Made by a program: the position numbers and the translations under genes
Notes under the pieces: generated by a model
The model's input: the letters and a program-made list of their open reading frames with translations, nothing else
Databases searched by the model: none
What the model was told of the DNA's origin: nothing
In this document: positions 25,019-33,456 of the stretch, piece by piece
Layout of the letters: each line of letters opens with the position of its first letter
Numbering within the stretch: position 1 is the stretch's first letter
NCBI RefSeq assembly: GCF_000407485.1
Contig: NZ_ASWD01000005.1
Span: 124,001-188,000 of the forward strand
DNA: 64,000 nucleotides
DNA from: Enterococcus pallens ATCC BAA-351
GTDB lineage: Bacteria > Bacillota > Bacilli > Lactobacillales > Enterococcaceae
Direction: 5' to 3'

Positions 25019-26377
25019 TTATTTGTATTTACTAGTTATATGCTTTGCAATGTTATCGGGATCAAGATAAATTGTCCCTCTGTTAATTCCCATGTAGTCT
25101 AATTCTTTTAATACAGTTTCTTTATTCTCAATTAGAATCCTTTCATTACTAACAATTTTCTGAATTACTCTCGCAGTATATTTTGTATTTTTGTCATTAT
25201 TAATGTAATTGTATTTAGCTGAAATTTGATACAAAAAATTACCTTGTTGTGCTTTTATTCTGCCAAACTTGACACTAGGATTAACCAAAAGATATGGTAA
25301 ATGTGGAAGATACTCTGATGTCCTATTTACATATATGCTTCTACCTAGAACAAATAGAGCAATATCTAGAAGACAGAAATACTTAAATACACTATCTTGC
25401 TTGATCTGTTTTTGAACTTCACCACCCATTTCATAAAAAGAAATGTAAGAATTATTCAAAGATAAATACTTTGCAAACAGAACATCCACAAGTGTTTGTT
25501 CTGTTTCATAATGTAAAAGCTTAGGGAATTGGTCATCATAGTCATAACTAGGGTCTTCTTCATCCCACACATGTGTGTATACATCAGATAGACCTTCATG
25601 TATGAAATCCTCAATTGATTGGGTTTCTTTTAGATAGTCTCCTTCAATGTATTTGGTATTTAACAGTTTAGCTACTTCCATATAATTTTGATAGACAACA
25701 TCATTTTTCATATGTTTTGGAGCATCATCCATCATATCAATAACAGGAAAATCACTAATGTACTTTATCAAATCATTATTCCAGACATTAAGTATAGAGT
25801 TAATGCTTTTATCTTGCTGCCTAGCCCTTTCAAGTCCATTGAACATTAAAGAAAATAGCTCACTCCCTTTATTTGCAAGCATAGACAGGTATTCTTTTTC
25901 AATGTCAATATCCCAAAATCCTTTATGTGGGATGCTGCTAATGTCAATGCACAACCTCTTATCAAAAACATGCAGTTGACCTTGCTCCCCCTGCCCATCT
26001 TCATTAGTAGCAAAATATAATGCAGTATTCAGTATTTCTGTGGTATCAAGTAATGGAGTTGGTAATCCATGATGCTGAGAATAAAACAAGAAATTATTCT
26101 CTTCTAAAGTAGAAATATCAGCACCAATTTCTCCATGATACTCTTGGATAATTTTCAGAAAATTTGGGTCTCGCAATCTGTTCACTGATGCAATTGGATC
26201 TGAGTAAACTCCAGCCTCTCCTCTTAGAAGAACACTATTGTCACCAGAGTAAAGGCTGTTTCCAGTTTCGCCACTAAGAAACTTATCATATATGTCCTTT
26301 AAATTTTTCACATTGGTGACATTTGGTTTACTATACATAGAATATTTACTAAATAATTCTTCATCACTTTTATTCAA
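25019..26377 (-). CDS. FRG-domain protein
   Basis: A 452-residue cytoplasmic protein. The N-terminal third carries the FRG domain: the Arg-Gly motif in LLRGEAG (about 50-56), FYSQHHGLPTPLLDTT (98-113) and ALYFATNE (119-126), matching the Q-H-x-G-x-P-T-x-L-L-D pattern of the family. The remaining 300 residues are mostly helical and unrecognised. FRG domains occur in phage- and mobile-element-associated proteins; their activity is unknown. The start is TTG behind AAGGGGTG. It is the largest cargo gene, alone on its strand next to the recombinase, and a candidate phage-defence or exclusion factor by context. Confidence 0.85.
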   Translation of the reverse strand: MNKSDEELFSKYSMYSKPNVTNVKNLKDIYDKFLSGETGNSLYSGDNSVLLRGEAGVYSDPIASVNRLRDPNFLKIIQEYHGEIGADISTLEENNFLFYSQHHGLPTPLLDTTEILNTALYFATNEDGQGEQGQLHVFDKRLCIDISSIPHKGFWDIDIEKEYLSMLANKGSELFSLMFNGLERARQQDKSINSILNVWNNDLIKYISDFPVIDMMDDAPKHMKNDVVYQNYMEVAKLLNTKYIEGDYLKETQSIEDFIHEGLSDVYTHVWDEEDPSYDYDDQFPKLLHYETEQTLVDVLFAKYLSLNNSYISFYEMGGEVQKQIKQDSVFKYFCLLDIALFVLGRSIYVNRTSEYLPHLPYLLVNPSVKFGRIKAQQGNFLYQISAKYNYINNDKNTKYTARVIQKIVSNERILIENKETVLKELDYMGINRGTIYLDPDNIAKHITSKYK

Positions 26378-26887
26378 AAAAACACCCCTTATTGACTATC
26401 TATGCAAAGTTTACCAAAATGTTTGATGTCAGTAAATGGAAATATCAATATATATTTATTCCTTATAATTAGTATGAACAATAGTAATTTTGTTGCTTCA
26501 AAATTTGTGATCATTGAGTTATGCAATACACTCTCACCTGGCCCTTGAGTAACCTTTCAAGCAAGAGTCTTTTTTCTTCTCAATTATTTAAAAAGAGCTG
26601 TTTTTTCAGGCAGAGAACTCAAATAAACTCTGCAAATGCTTGATAAGGGAAATTAGCCTACATAAGGACTCCCTCCTACACCTTTTTAATGGTCTGGTAG
26701 TAACACCCCAGATATTTTCAACAGCTTCTCACCATTATAGAGACAAAATGCCCCAACTGTTGTCTGTAATTTTTTTGTGGCAGTCCTACAGCAGACTCTT
26801 TTTCTTTGAGTGTCAGCTCTCTGACTGACCTTTTAACTCTTTCAGCCTAAGAAAAACTTTCAATAAGGCTGACCAGAACTCCTCTAG
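26378..26887. other. Non-coding part of the element
   Basis: About 510 bp without a convincing gene. It holds the 5' region of the FRG gene and small hairpins such as GCAGAG/CTCTGC (26610-26633). A short frame at 26640-26828 on the plus strand has no ribosome binding site and is not called. Confidence 0.5.
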
Positions 26888-26916
26888 TTGAAAATATGGA
26901 TACCTCTTTGTATAAT
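26888..26916 (+). promoter_or_regulatory. Near-consensus sigma-A promoter
   Basis: TTGAAA (26888-26893), an exact 17-bp spacer and a perfect TATAAT (26911-26916). No protein gene follows; a terminator lies about 100 bp downstream, implying a short RNA. Confidence 0.8.
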
Positions 26917-26922
26917 GAGGAG

Positions 26923-27025
26923 TAACTGGTTTATGAAGTATTAATGCTCAATGAACCTAAGTAGATCAGTTGTGAAGCTTTGTCAGAGCTTCTGAGTCTC
27001 CTGTCGTCAGCAGGAGGCTCTTTTT
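26923..27025 (+). ncRNA. Candidate small RNA of the integrative element
   Basis: The predicted transcript of about 100 nt runs from the promoter at 26888-26916 to the terminator ending near 27025. It can form GAAGCT/AGCTTC (26974-26992) before the terminator hairpin. Open frames inside are 14 codons or fewer and lack good binding sites. It points toward the 3' end of the recombinase gene without overlapping it. Role unknown. Confidence 0.55.
26994..27025 (+). terminator. Terminator of the candidate small RNA
   Basis: GAGTCTCCTG (26994-27003) and CAGGAGGCTC (27011-27020) form the stem with one mismatch, followed by TTTTT. Confidence 0.85.
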
Positions 27026-27030
27026 GGTTC

Positions 27031-28004
27031 TTACCTTTTCAAATTCATTAATGGACTGTTTGTTAATCCTTTTTTCAATACCTTGTCAGAAGATATTGAT
27101 CTTAGGTAAGTTTCAGTTGTTTGTATTGATGAATGCCCTAACAGCCTTTGGATGTCATAAATACTAGTCCCTAAATCTAGTTGTTTTTGAGTAAAGTAAT
27201 GTCTAAAAGTATGGGGACTCATTCTTACAGTGGGATCACAACCTGATTCAATACCTATTTTTCTTATAGCAATTTCAGTAGCATCATTTGTCAATTTCTC
27301 ACCTAGCCTTGAGACAAATAAATATGGGTCTGGGATTAAATCTCTTGATTTAAAATATTGTTCTTTAGCCATTTCATACTTCAATTTCTGTTTCTGATGT
27401 GTATACAACCCTGTCCTCTTTACCTTTGCCTCTACTTATAAAAATGTCTCTTTCAGTGAAATCATCAGAGTGTAAATTTTCTAACTCACTTATTCTTAAT
27501 CCTGTATCAGTCAGCAACATAATCATTAATCTATTTCTCTCAGCAATAAACCAAGAAGATTGTCCTCTACTACTTTTAATTCTCTTTCTGGTCTCCTTAA
27601 CCTCCATTTCTGTGTATCTAAGCATTTTTTCAATATCCTCATCAGACCAAGACCTAACTATTTTCTTTTGCTCTTTTCATCCATTTAACTCTTAGGGTTG
27701 AATTCTCCTGTTGAGTCATATAATCTTCATTTTCTGCATAAATACACATTGCTCTTATTGATCTCAAAAAGACATTTACATAGGACTCAGCATTCTCCTC
27801 ACCTTTTTTATAAGCCTTAAACATTTTAATATGTGCAAGTTTTAGTTGATCAAGGGATGATATTTGAAACTGATCTTCCAAATACCTAAAAAACATGTTC
27901 AATACCTTATTATTTTTCTTTATTGATTTTTCTGTTAATCCTCTTGCTCTGTCAGTAAGCTCCATTTCAATTAGCGAACTTTGAAAATCTATGTTTATTA
28001 CCAT
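27031..28004 (-). pseudogene. int: Tyrosine recombinase/integrase, split by two frameshifts
   Basis: Three consecutive frames together make one XerC/D-like integrase of about 320 residues. Part 1 (28004 to about 27690) is the SAM-like core-binding domain. Part 2 has the catalytic Arg in DTGLRISELENLHSDDF. Part 3 has HTFRHYF, GHSS and the nucleophile in TETYLR. Both breaks are +1 shifts: near 27690, where AKE continues as KIVRSWSDEDIE, and near 27370, where EIEV continues as EMAKEQYF. It is either a decaying gene or two sequencing errors in A-rich runs. The start ATG follows GGGGAGGG. Confidence 0.88.
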
Positions 28005-28078
28005 AACAAGAAAGCCCTCCCCATATCTCAATTAAGAGCTACAGAGAGAGCTTTATTCTTAAATATCTTAAAAACAAA

Positions 28079-28092
28079 TTATCAGTTGTCCA
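28079..28092. repeat. Arm-type site, right end
   Basis: TTATCAGTTGTCCA matches 13 of 14 bases of the left-end site at 24254-24267. It lies between the recombinase start and attR, where a recombinase arm site would be expected. Confidence 0.45.
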
Positions 28093-28219
28093 TATAGAAG
28101 AATATTCCCACAGTTATAAAAAACATGCTAACTGGATTCCCTACTAGTTATACTCACCAAGAATGAAATCTGAATTGGTATACCTGATAAAATACATTTA
28201 AAACACTGACATTACAGTA

Positions 28220-28285
28220 TTATCTAATTCCTAATGCAATCCGAGCATAACGGCTCATTTTGTCAGTGGTCCACGCTGGGTACCA
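28220..28285 (-). repeat. attR, 66-bp direct repeat at the 3' end of the DUF59 gene
   Basis: Identical to 24049-24114. It forms the last 22 codons, including the stop, of the intact DUF59 gene, so integration regenerates the reading frame exactly. Confidence 0.95.
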
Positions 28286-28561
28286 TACTAGTTTCACTTC
28301 TACATTGTTGACTTCTGGAATTTCGTGTAATGCAGATTGAATTTGATCAGTCAATACATCAGCTAAAGGACAGCCCATTGTAGTTAAAGTCATTTTAATT
28401 ACTGCATTTCCACTTTGTTCAAAATCCACTTCATAAATCAAGCCAAGATTTACGATATCTATCCCTAATTCTGGGTCAATGACAGATTCCAAAGCTGTTA
28501 AAATGCGTTCTTTAATCTCTTCGATTTCTGACTCAGACCAATTCTGTTTATTTTCTTCCAT
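28220..28561 (-). CDS. DUF59/MIP18-family metal-sulfur cluster assembly protein (SufT-like)
   Basis: A 113-residue DUF59 protein, implicated in maturation of iron-sulfur proteins. Hallmarks are LESVIDPELGIDIVNLGLIYEV, the conserved Cys in LTTMGCPLAD, and VELVW-like VEVKLVWYPAW. The ATG at 28561 is preferred over a longer frame because GGGGTGG is correctly spaced. Its 3' end is the attachment site of the integrative element: the C-terminal 21 residues are encoded by attR, and the original terminator now lies 4.2 kb away. It is otherwise intact. Confidence 0.92.
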   Translation of the reverse strand: MEENKQNWSESEIEEIKERILTALESVIDPELGIDIVNLGLIYEVDFEQSGNAVIKMTLTTMGCPLADVLTDQIQSALHEIPEVNNVEVKLVWYPAWTTDKMSRYARIALGIR

Positions 28562-28732
28562 TCGTTGCCACCCCTTTTTCGAGTTTCGCATTTATTTTAC
28601 TCTATCAATAAGGTTTTGTAAATGAGAACTGGCAGGTTTTTCCTGATCTCATGAAAATAAAGCTTTTTCTTAAACAAAGAGCTTGTCATTAGTACTCTTG
28701 GCAGGAGTACTAATGCTCCTAACAATAAATAC

Positions 28733-29641
28733 TTACATAATTTGTTGGTTACTACTTTTCTTAATCTTCTTTTGTTCGTCCTCATTGAGAAAACTGCCTA
28801 CAACTGATTCTGTAGCAACTATATTAGTAAAGGCCATTGGATCAACCGTTTGAACAATTTGTTTTAACTCATACAATTCATAGCGGGTTAGAACGATCAT
28901 TAATACTTCACGATCGGTTGAACTGAATCCTCCCTTTGCTGGAATCACGGTCATTCCCCGAACTAGGCTATTGTAAAGAGCATCTCGAAGCTCTTTACTC
29001 TTATTAGTAGTAATAAAAGCGGTCATTTTCTGATGGCTAGTATGAATCATATCTACCACGCTCCCCATCGTGAAAATGGTAATGATTGTATATAAAGCAC
29101 TTTCCCAATTAAAGAAGAATCCTGCAATTACAACAATAACACCGTTCAGCAGCATAATATAATTACCTACAGTCCGACCAGTCGTTCTGGAAAGTAATAA
29201 TGAAACAATATCTAATCCACCCGTAGTGAAACCGTATTTTAATGAGAATCCACCGCCTAAACCAAGCAATACGCCACCTGTAATTGCATTCATTAGAACA
29301 TTGTCCGTAATTTCTCCAACAGGAACTAGTGTCGTAAAAAAGGAAATGGACAAGACATTAAGAAAGCTTAAGAGCATTGCTGACTTCCCTAATTTTAAGA
29401 AGCCTAAAATGAAAACTGGCACATTTAACAGGAAAATTAGGATACCCGTATCAATAGACATACCAAATAATTGTTGAAAAAAAGCGCCTACTATTTGTGC
29501 AATCCCTGTCATTCCGGCCGAAAAAACATTTGCTGGGATTAAAAAAAAGTTCAAACCAACAGCGCCAGTTATCCCAGTTAATAGGATGACGAGGATTTTT
29601 TTAACTAAGTCTTTTCTATTGTAATCGATCACTTTGTGCAT
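28733..29641 (-). CDS. YitT-family membrane protein
   Basis: A 302-residue protein with five or six N-terminal membrane segments (DUF161 repeats, for example NFFLIPANVFSAGMTGIAQI and GGVLLGLGGGFSLKYGFTTGG) and a cytoplasmic C-terminal DUF2179 domain from about residue 205 (VIPAKGGFSSTDREVLMIVL). The transported substrate is unknown. The ATG at 29641 is chosen since GGGAGG is well placed. A hairpin, TTAGTACTC/GAGTACTAA at 28689-28713, follows the gene but has no T tract. Confidence 0.88.
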   Translation of the reverse strand: MHKVIDYNRKDLVKKILVILLTGITGAVGLNFFLIPANVFSAGMTGIAQIVGAFFQQLFGMSIDTGILIFLLNVPVFILGFLKLGKSAMLLSFLNVLSISFFTTLVPVGEITDNVLMNAITGGVLLGLGGGFSLKYGFTTGGLDIVSLLLSRTTGRTVGNYIMLLNGVIVVIAGFFFNWESALYTIITIFTMGSVVDMIHTSHQKMTAFITTNKSKELRDALYNSLVRGMTVIPAKGGFSSTDREVLMIVLTRYELYELKQIVQTVDPMAFTNIVATESVVGSFLNEDEQKKIKKSSNQQIM

Positions 29642-29780
29642 TTCATTAACCTCCCGTTTCAACATCATCTATAGATTAACAGGGAAGATGAAAAAGCTCC
29701 AATCTTTTCTTAGAAAGATAAGAGAATAATCATGGCTTTCTTAACGTTTTTTGATAAACTAAAATTAAAGGAGGATGACT

Positions 29781-30272
29781 ATGGCAAAAGATGCAAGTTT
29801 TGACATTGTTTCAGAAATGAATAAGGAAGAAGTGAAAAATGGGATTCAAATTGCTTTGAAGGAATTAAAGAATCGTTTTGACTTTAAAGGATCAACCTTT
29901 GATATTACATTAGAGGGAAATCAGCTGGTGGTTAGTGCTGAGGATGACTACAAAATTGAACAGGTTAAGGATGTCCTGTTCAGCAAACTAATTAAACGCA
30001 ATGTTCCGTTGAAAAACATCCATTTTTCAACTTCTGAACATGCGCTTGGAGGAACCGCTCGCCAAAAAGCTGATTTAATCAGTGGAATTGATAAAGACAA
30101 TGCCAAGAAAATTACTACCGCGATTAAAAACAGCAAGCTGAAAGTCAAAGCACAAATCCAGGAAGATCAATTGCGTATCACAGGGAAAAACCGTGATGAT
30201 CTGCAAAAGGTCATTGCCTTGGTAAAAGAGCTGGATTTACCAATTGATGTTCAATTTACAAATTACCGCTAA
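29781..30272 (+). CDS. YajQ-family nucleotide-binding protein
   Basis: A 163-residue YajQ/UPF0234 protein, two RNP-like folds. Typical segments are [38 protein letters not shown] and VQFTNYR at the C-terminus. Homologues bind cyclic di-GMP in some proteobacteria; in Firmicutes the role is unknown. The second ATG (29781) is chosen because AAAGGAGG lies six bases before it and covers the first ATG. Confidence 0.93.
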   Translation: MAKDASFDIVSEMNKEEVKNGIQIALKELKNRFDFKGSTFDITLEGNQLVVSAEDDYKIEQVKDVLFSKLIKRNVPLKNIHFSTSEHALGGTARQKADLISGIDKDNAKKITTAIKNSKLKVKAQIQEDQLRITGKNRDDLQKVIALVKELDLPIDVQFTNYR

Positions 30273-30273
30273 C

Positions 30274-30321
30274 AAGAGAGGATGAACGGCGTTTGATTTC
30301 CGCTCATCCTCTCTTATTTTT
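30274..30321. terminator. Shared terminator of yajQ-like and SRPBCC genes
   Basis: AAGAGAGGATGA (30274-30285) pairs with TCATCCTCTCTT (30304-30315), followed by ATTTTTC. The convergent SRPBCC gene ends within the right arm. Confidence 0.9.
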
Positions 30322-30712
30322 CTAAGTGTTTTTTCAGGTCTTGCATATATTGTTTTTGCTGTTTGGCCAAATACCGTTTTACAAAAGGTTTTAAAAATAG
30401 TTTTTTAGCGTATACTTCTTCAGTAAATACAGCCTGTGTTTGCTCCCCTCTCTTTGTTAATGTCCCTCGCCATTTCCCACTCATATTGTCATTATTCATC
30501 GTAAAAGCATAATCAGTCGGTGGGTGAAATTCTGTAATAGTGAAATGAGTAGGATAACCGTCCATAATGTATTCCACGAATTCCGTGCCTTCGTTTAATA
30601 CTTCAATTCGACTAATATCACTGCGCCAAGTCACATTCTCAAGTTGAGTTACCACCTGCCAAACGTCCTCGATTTTAGCATCAATCATAACTTCAATTGT
30701 TGATAAGGTCAT
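30314..30712 (-). CDS. SRPBCC-family protein
   Basis: A 132-residue START/SRPBCC fold protein (polyketide cyclase-like). Features are STIEVMIDAKIEDVWQVVTQLENVTWRSDI at the start, a beta-rich middle (FVEYIMDGYPTHFTITEF) and a long C-terminal helix (LFLKPFVKRYLAKQQKQYMQDLKKHL). The fold binds hydrophobic ligands; no specific ligand can be named. The ATG at 30712 is used because AAGGAG precedes it at 10 bases; a GTG three codons upstream is too close to that site. Confidence 0.85.
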   Translation of the reverse strand: MTLSTIEVMIDAKIEDVWQVVTQLENVTWRSDISRIEVLNEGTEFVEYIMDGYPTHFTITEFHPPTDYAFTMNNDNMSGKWRGTLTKRGEQTQAVFTEEVYAKKLFLKPFVKRYLAKQQKQYMQDLKKHLEK

Positions 30713-30751
30713 TATCTTCACACTCCTTATCTTTAGTTTACTTTAATTATA

Positions 30752-30795
30752 CCGAAAAACCTCTCCATTTTTTGCCTAAATTGGAGAGGTTTCGG
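30752..30795 (-). terminator. Second hairpin downstream of the helicase gene
   Basis: AAACCTCTCCA (30757-30767) pairs with TGGAGAGGTTT (30782-30792), extendable by CCGAAA/TTTCGG. TTTTT follows on the minus strand. It lies between the helicase gene and the SRPBCC gene. Confidence 0.7.
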
Positions 30796-30857
30796 ATAAA
30801 ACAGATTTTAGATGAAATACAGGATGCGATGAACTTTACAAAATAGCTTTTTGGCAT

Positions 30858-30890
30858 AAAAAATGGATGCAGGTTATTTGCATCCATTTT
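30858..30890 (-). terminator. Terminator of the DinG-like helicase gene
   Basis: AAAATGGATGCA (30860-30871) pairs with TGCATCCATTTT (30879-30890). The stop codon is in the loop and a T run follows on the minus strand. Confidence 0.88.
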
Positions 30891-33225
30891 CCCAAAACGC
30901 TTCAGCTAATTGTGTGATTGCTTGAGTTGAGCGGACAATTTTTCGATCTTGCCAGTTTGGCGGCAGTAATTGACTGTAATGAGGATTGGTGTAACGCTGA
31001 TCCAACAGTAATACAATTCCTCGATCAGTCATGGTTCTAATGACCCGGCCAGCTGCCTGAATTACTTTGTTCATTCCGGGCAGCTGATAAGCATAACTAA
31101 ACCCTGCATTCTTTTTTTCATCATAATACTCTTTGATAAGCTCTTGCTCATGGTTAACCTGCGGCAACCCTACTCCTACTATAATTGCACCACTTAACCG
31201 TTCACCTACTAAGTCGATTCCCTCTGAGAAAATACCGCCAAGTACACAAAAGGCAACCATAGTTTCTGATGGTGATGCTTGGAAATTTGCCAAAAAGGCT
31301 TCTCTTTCTGCTTCATCCAGCTTTGAGCCCTGAATACTTATTCGATATTCAGGATAAGCTTCTCGGAATTCATCGGCGACATCGTCTAAATACTTAAAAG
31401 AAGGAAAAAATACCATATAATTCCCTGTTTTAGTTTTAATTAGTGCGTGAATTGCCTCAACAATCTGTGGCAAACTTTGCTCACGCATTCGATAGGTAGT
31501 TTGTACGTGAGCATCGACAATAACCAGCTGATTTTCAGGTGGAAAAGGACTTGGTAAACGATAAGTTAAGCTGTCTTCTTCCCCACCCAAAACGTCTTTA
31601 TAATAATCTAAGGGTGAAAAGCTAGCTGAAAAAAGAGTCGTACTTCCAACCTTTGCCATCGTTTGCTGTAAAAACCAAGAAGGATCAATACAGTACTCTT
31701 TGACAATCAAGTCATAATTTTTTGCTTCTATCGTAGTTTCGTAATGATCATCGTATAACTCTCCCATTCGAGTATAACGAACAATATCAAAGTAGACAGT
31801 CAGCAGCTTCTCTTGTAAAGGGTCCTCAGCATTTTCAGCTAACCATTCCTTCATTAATTCTTGCAGCTGAAACAATCGGTTCAGCAATCCCTCGGCTGCT
31901 GCCGGCTGATGAAAGTAAGAGACCTTCTTTTCTTCCAAAACTTGATTGATCAACTCAAATTCATTATCTACTCGATTAAAAGCATTTCGTAATTTTTTCT
32001 GCTTTTTGTTTAATTGCTGACCAACGTCGTGAATTCGCTGCCGGGAAATTTCAGCTGAGTACATGTCTTTTGAACGGCTGACCAGATTATGAGCCTCATC
32101 GACCAACACTAAATTGTTTTTATCCTCTTCTTCGAAAAAGCGCCGCAAATAAACTGTCGGATCGAATAAATAGTTGTAGTCTCCGATTACTAAATCACTA
32201 AAACGACTAACGTCCAGTGATAACTCAAAAGGACAAAGCTCATGCTTGCGAGCATACTCTTCAATTACTGGGCGAGTATATTGATCCTCCTGATGCAGCA
32301 TATCCCATAATCCATCATTTACTCGATCATAATAACCTTTGGCAAAGGGACAGTGTTCAGGAGTACAATTGCGTTCCGTCAGGAAACAAATTTTGTCTTT
32401 GGCTGTTAAGGTAACACTTTTAACCCGTGCTTCTTGCTTAGCAAGTTTCCCTACCGTTTCTTCCGCTACTTGACGAGTAATCGTCTTTGCAGTTAGATAG
32501 AAAATTCGTTCCCCTAGTTCCTCACCCATTCCCTTAAAAGCTGGAAATAAGGTAGACATAGTTTTTCCAATACCGGTAGGGGCTTCAACAAATAATTTTT
32601 GCTGAGCTGCAATTGTTTTATAGACGGCTCCCGCCAACTCCCGCTGTCCAGCCCGATACTTTGGAAACGGAAAGCTCATTGCTTGTAACGATTGATTACG
32701 TGTTTCTCGCCATTCAGTTTGAAAAACCAGCCAATCTTCATATTTTTGGACTAAATTGTTGAAAAATGTACGAAGCTCTTCAAAGGTAAAGGTTCGTACA
32801 CGGGCTGTAATCTGTTCCTCTACTGTTTGGAAATAAGTTAGGCGAGTCCCGATTCGCTCTAATTCTTCCTGCTCAGCATAAATGTAGGCATACACCATTG
32901 CCTGGTAGAAATATAAATTAACAATGCCTTCTTCAAGCTCTTCAAAGGGCGTTTCCGAAGTCTTGATTTCATCGATAATGGTTAGATCATCTTCTATATA
33001 GATGCCATCTGCTCGGCCTTCGATTTGTACATCGATGCCGGCAATTGACAATTGCTTCTTTAGCCATACTTCCTTTTGGTAGTCTTCTCCCGCTGCTTTT
33101 TGCAGCTTACGATGAATACGCGCACCCTCTTGTGCTGTATGGTTGCTGTTTTTACCTTCATCAATACTGCCGCTGCGCAAAATTAATTCTACTAAGCTTC
33201 TTACAGCGATTTTTTTAATTGACAC
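30874..33225 (-). CDS. DinG/XPD-like iron-sulfur helicase with nuclease-like N-terminus
   Basis: A 783-residue superfamily 2 helicase. Walker A is EAPTGIGKT, the DEAH box is LVDEAHNL, and the C-terminal motifs include GGIFSEGIDLVGERL and QAAGRVIRT. Between motifs I and II, Cys residues in ICFLTERNCTPEHCPF and HELCPFEL fit the 4Fe-4S cluster ligands of XPD/DinG. The first 180 residues contain EGRADGIYIEDDLTIIDEIKTS, the Asp...Glu-x-Lys pattern of Cas4/PD-(D/E)XK domains. It is probably a DNA repair helicase. Start is GTG behind GAGAGGTGAGG. Confidence 0.9.
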   Translation of the reverse strand: MSIKKIAVRSLVELILRSGSIDEGKNSNHTAQEGARIHRKLQKAAGEDYQKEVWLKKQLSIAGIDVQIEGRADGIYIEDDLTIIDEIKTSETPFEELEEGIVNLYFYQAMVYAYIYAEQEELERIGTRLTYFQTVEEQITARVRTFTFEELRTFFNNLVQKYEDWLVFQTEWRETRNQSLQAMSFPFPKYRAGQRELAGAVYKTIAAQQKLFVEAPTGIGKTMSTLFPAFKGMGEELGERIFYLTAKTITRQVAEETVGKLAKQEARVKSVTLTAKDKICFLTERNCTPEHCPFAKGYYDRVNDGLWDMLHQEDQYTRPVIEEYARKHELCPFELSLDVSRFSDLVIGDYNYLFDPTVYLRRFFEEEDKNNLVLVDEAHNLVSRSKDMYSAEISRQRIHDVGQQLNKKQKKLRNAFNRVDNEFELINQVLEEKKVSYFHQPAAAEGLLNRLFQLQELMKEWLAENAEDPLQEKLLTVYFDIVRYTRMGELYDDHYETTIEAKNYDLIVKEYCIDPSWFLQQTMAKVGSTTLFSASFSPLDYYKDVLGGEEDSLTYRLPSPFPPENQLVIVDAHVQTTYRMREQSLPQIVEAIHALIKTKTGNYMVFFPSFKYLDDVADEFREAYPEYRISIQGSKLDEAEREAFLANFQASPSETMVAFCVLGGIFSEGIDLVGERLSGAIIVGVGLPQVNHEQELIKEYYDEKKNAGFSYAYQLPGMNKVIQAAGRVIRTMTDRGIVLLLDQRYTNPHYSQLLPPNWQDRKIVRSTQAITQLAEAFWENGCK

Positions 33226-33456
33226 GTCCTCACCTCTCTTCGTGCCTTTTCACAATAGAAGATTTTTAGCCTGTCGTCAAGTGCTCTTTATTCCGTGGGA
33301 AATACTTTAATAGAATTTATTTGTTGTAGTTTTTTTGAAATTAACTAGATTTTTACTTGTGTATCTGAAGGGTGGAAATTATTAGAATAAAAACAGTCTA
33401 TCCCCACTTTTTTGCTGTTTTCATGTATAATGAAAAAGAATGTTAGGAGGGAAAAC

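Larger units (their letters stand above)
24049..28285. mobile_element. Compact integrative element in the 3' end of a DUF59/SufT-like gene
   Basis: Two identical 66-bp repeats lie 4171 bp apart. The right-hand copy completes the DUF59 gene, and a split tyrosine recombinase gene lies just inside it, the usual layout of site-specific islands that regenerate their target gene. Cargo: two small unknown proteins, an FRG-domain protein and a candidate small RNA. There are no replication, packaging or conjugation genes, so it would need a helper to move. The recombinase is frameshifted, so it may now be fixed. Confidence 0.9.

Noticed and set aside
26640-26828. Plus-strand 62-codon frame in the element
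   Set aside because: No ribosome binding site, unusual Phe/His/Ser-rich composition, and it lies in a region full of hairpins; likely chance.
27031-28004. Three separate small genes
   Set aside because: Each frame supplies a consecutive part of one tyrosine recombinase and the breaks fall at single-base shifts.
24049-28285. Prophage or conjugative element
   Set aside because: No capsid, portal, lysis, replication, relaxase or type IV secretion genes; only a recombinase and four cargo features.
28597-28785. Minus-strand 62-codon frame overlapping the YitT gene end
   Set aside because: It is out of frame with the well-supported YitT gene, and no binding site precedes it.
30752-30795. Riboswitch-like structure before the SRPBCC gene
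   Set aside because: A simple perfect hairpin with T tract on the minus strand after the helicase gene is better explained as a second terminator.
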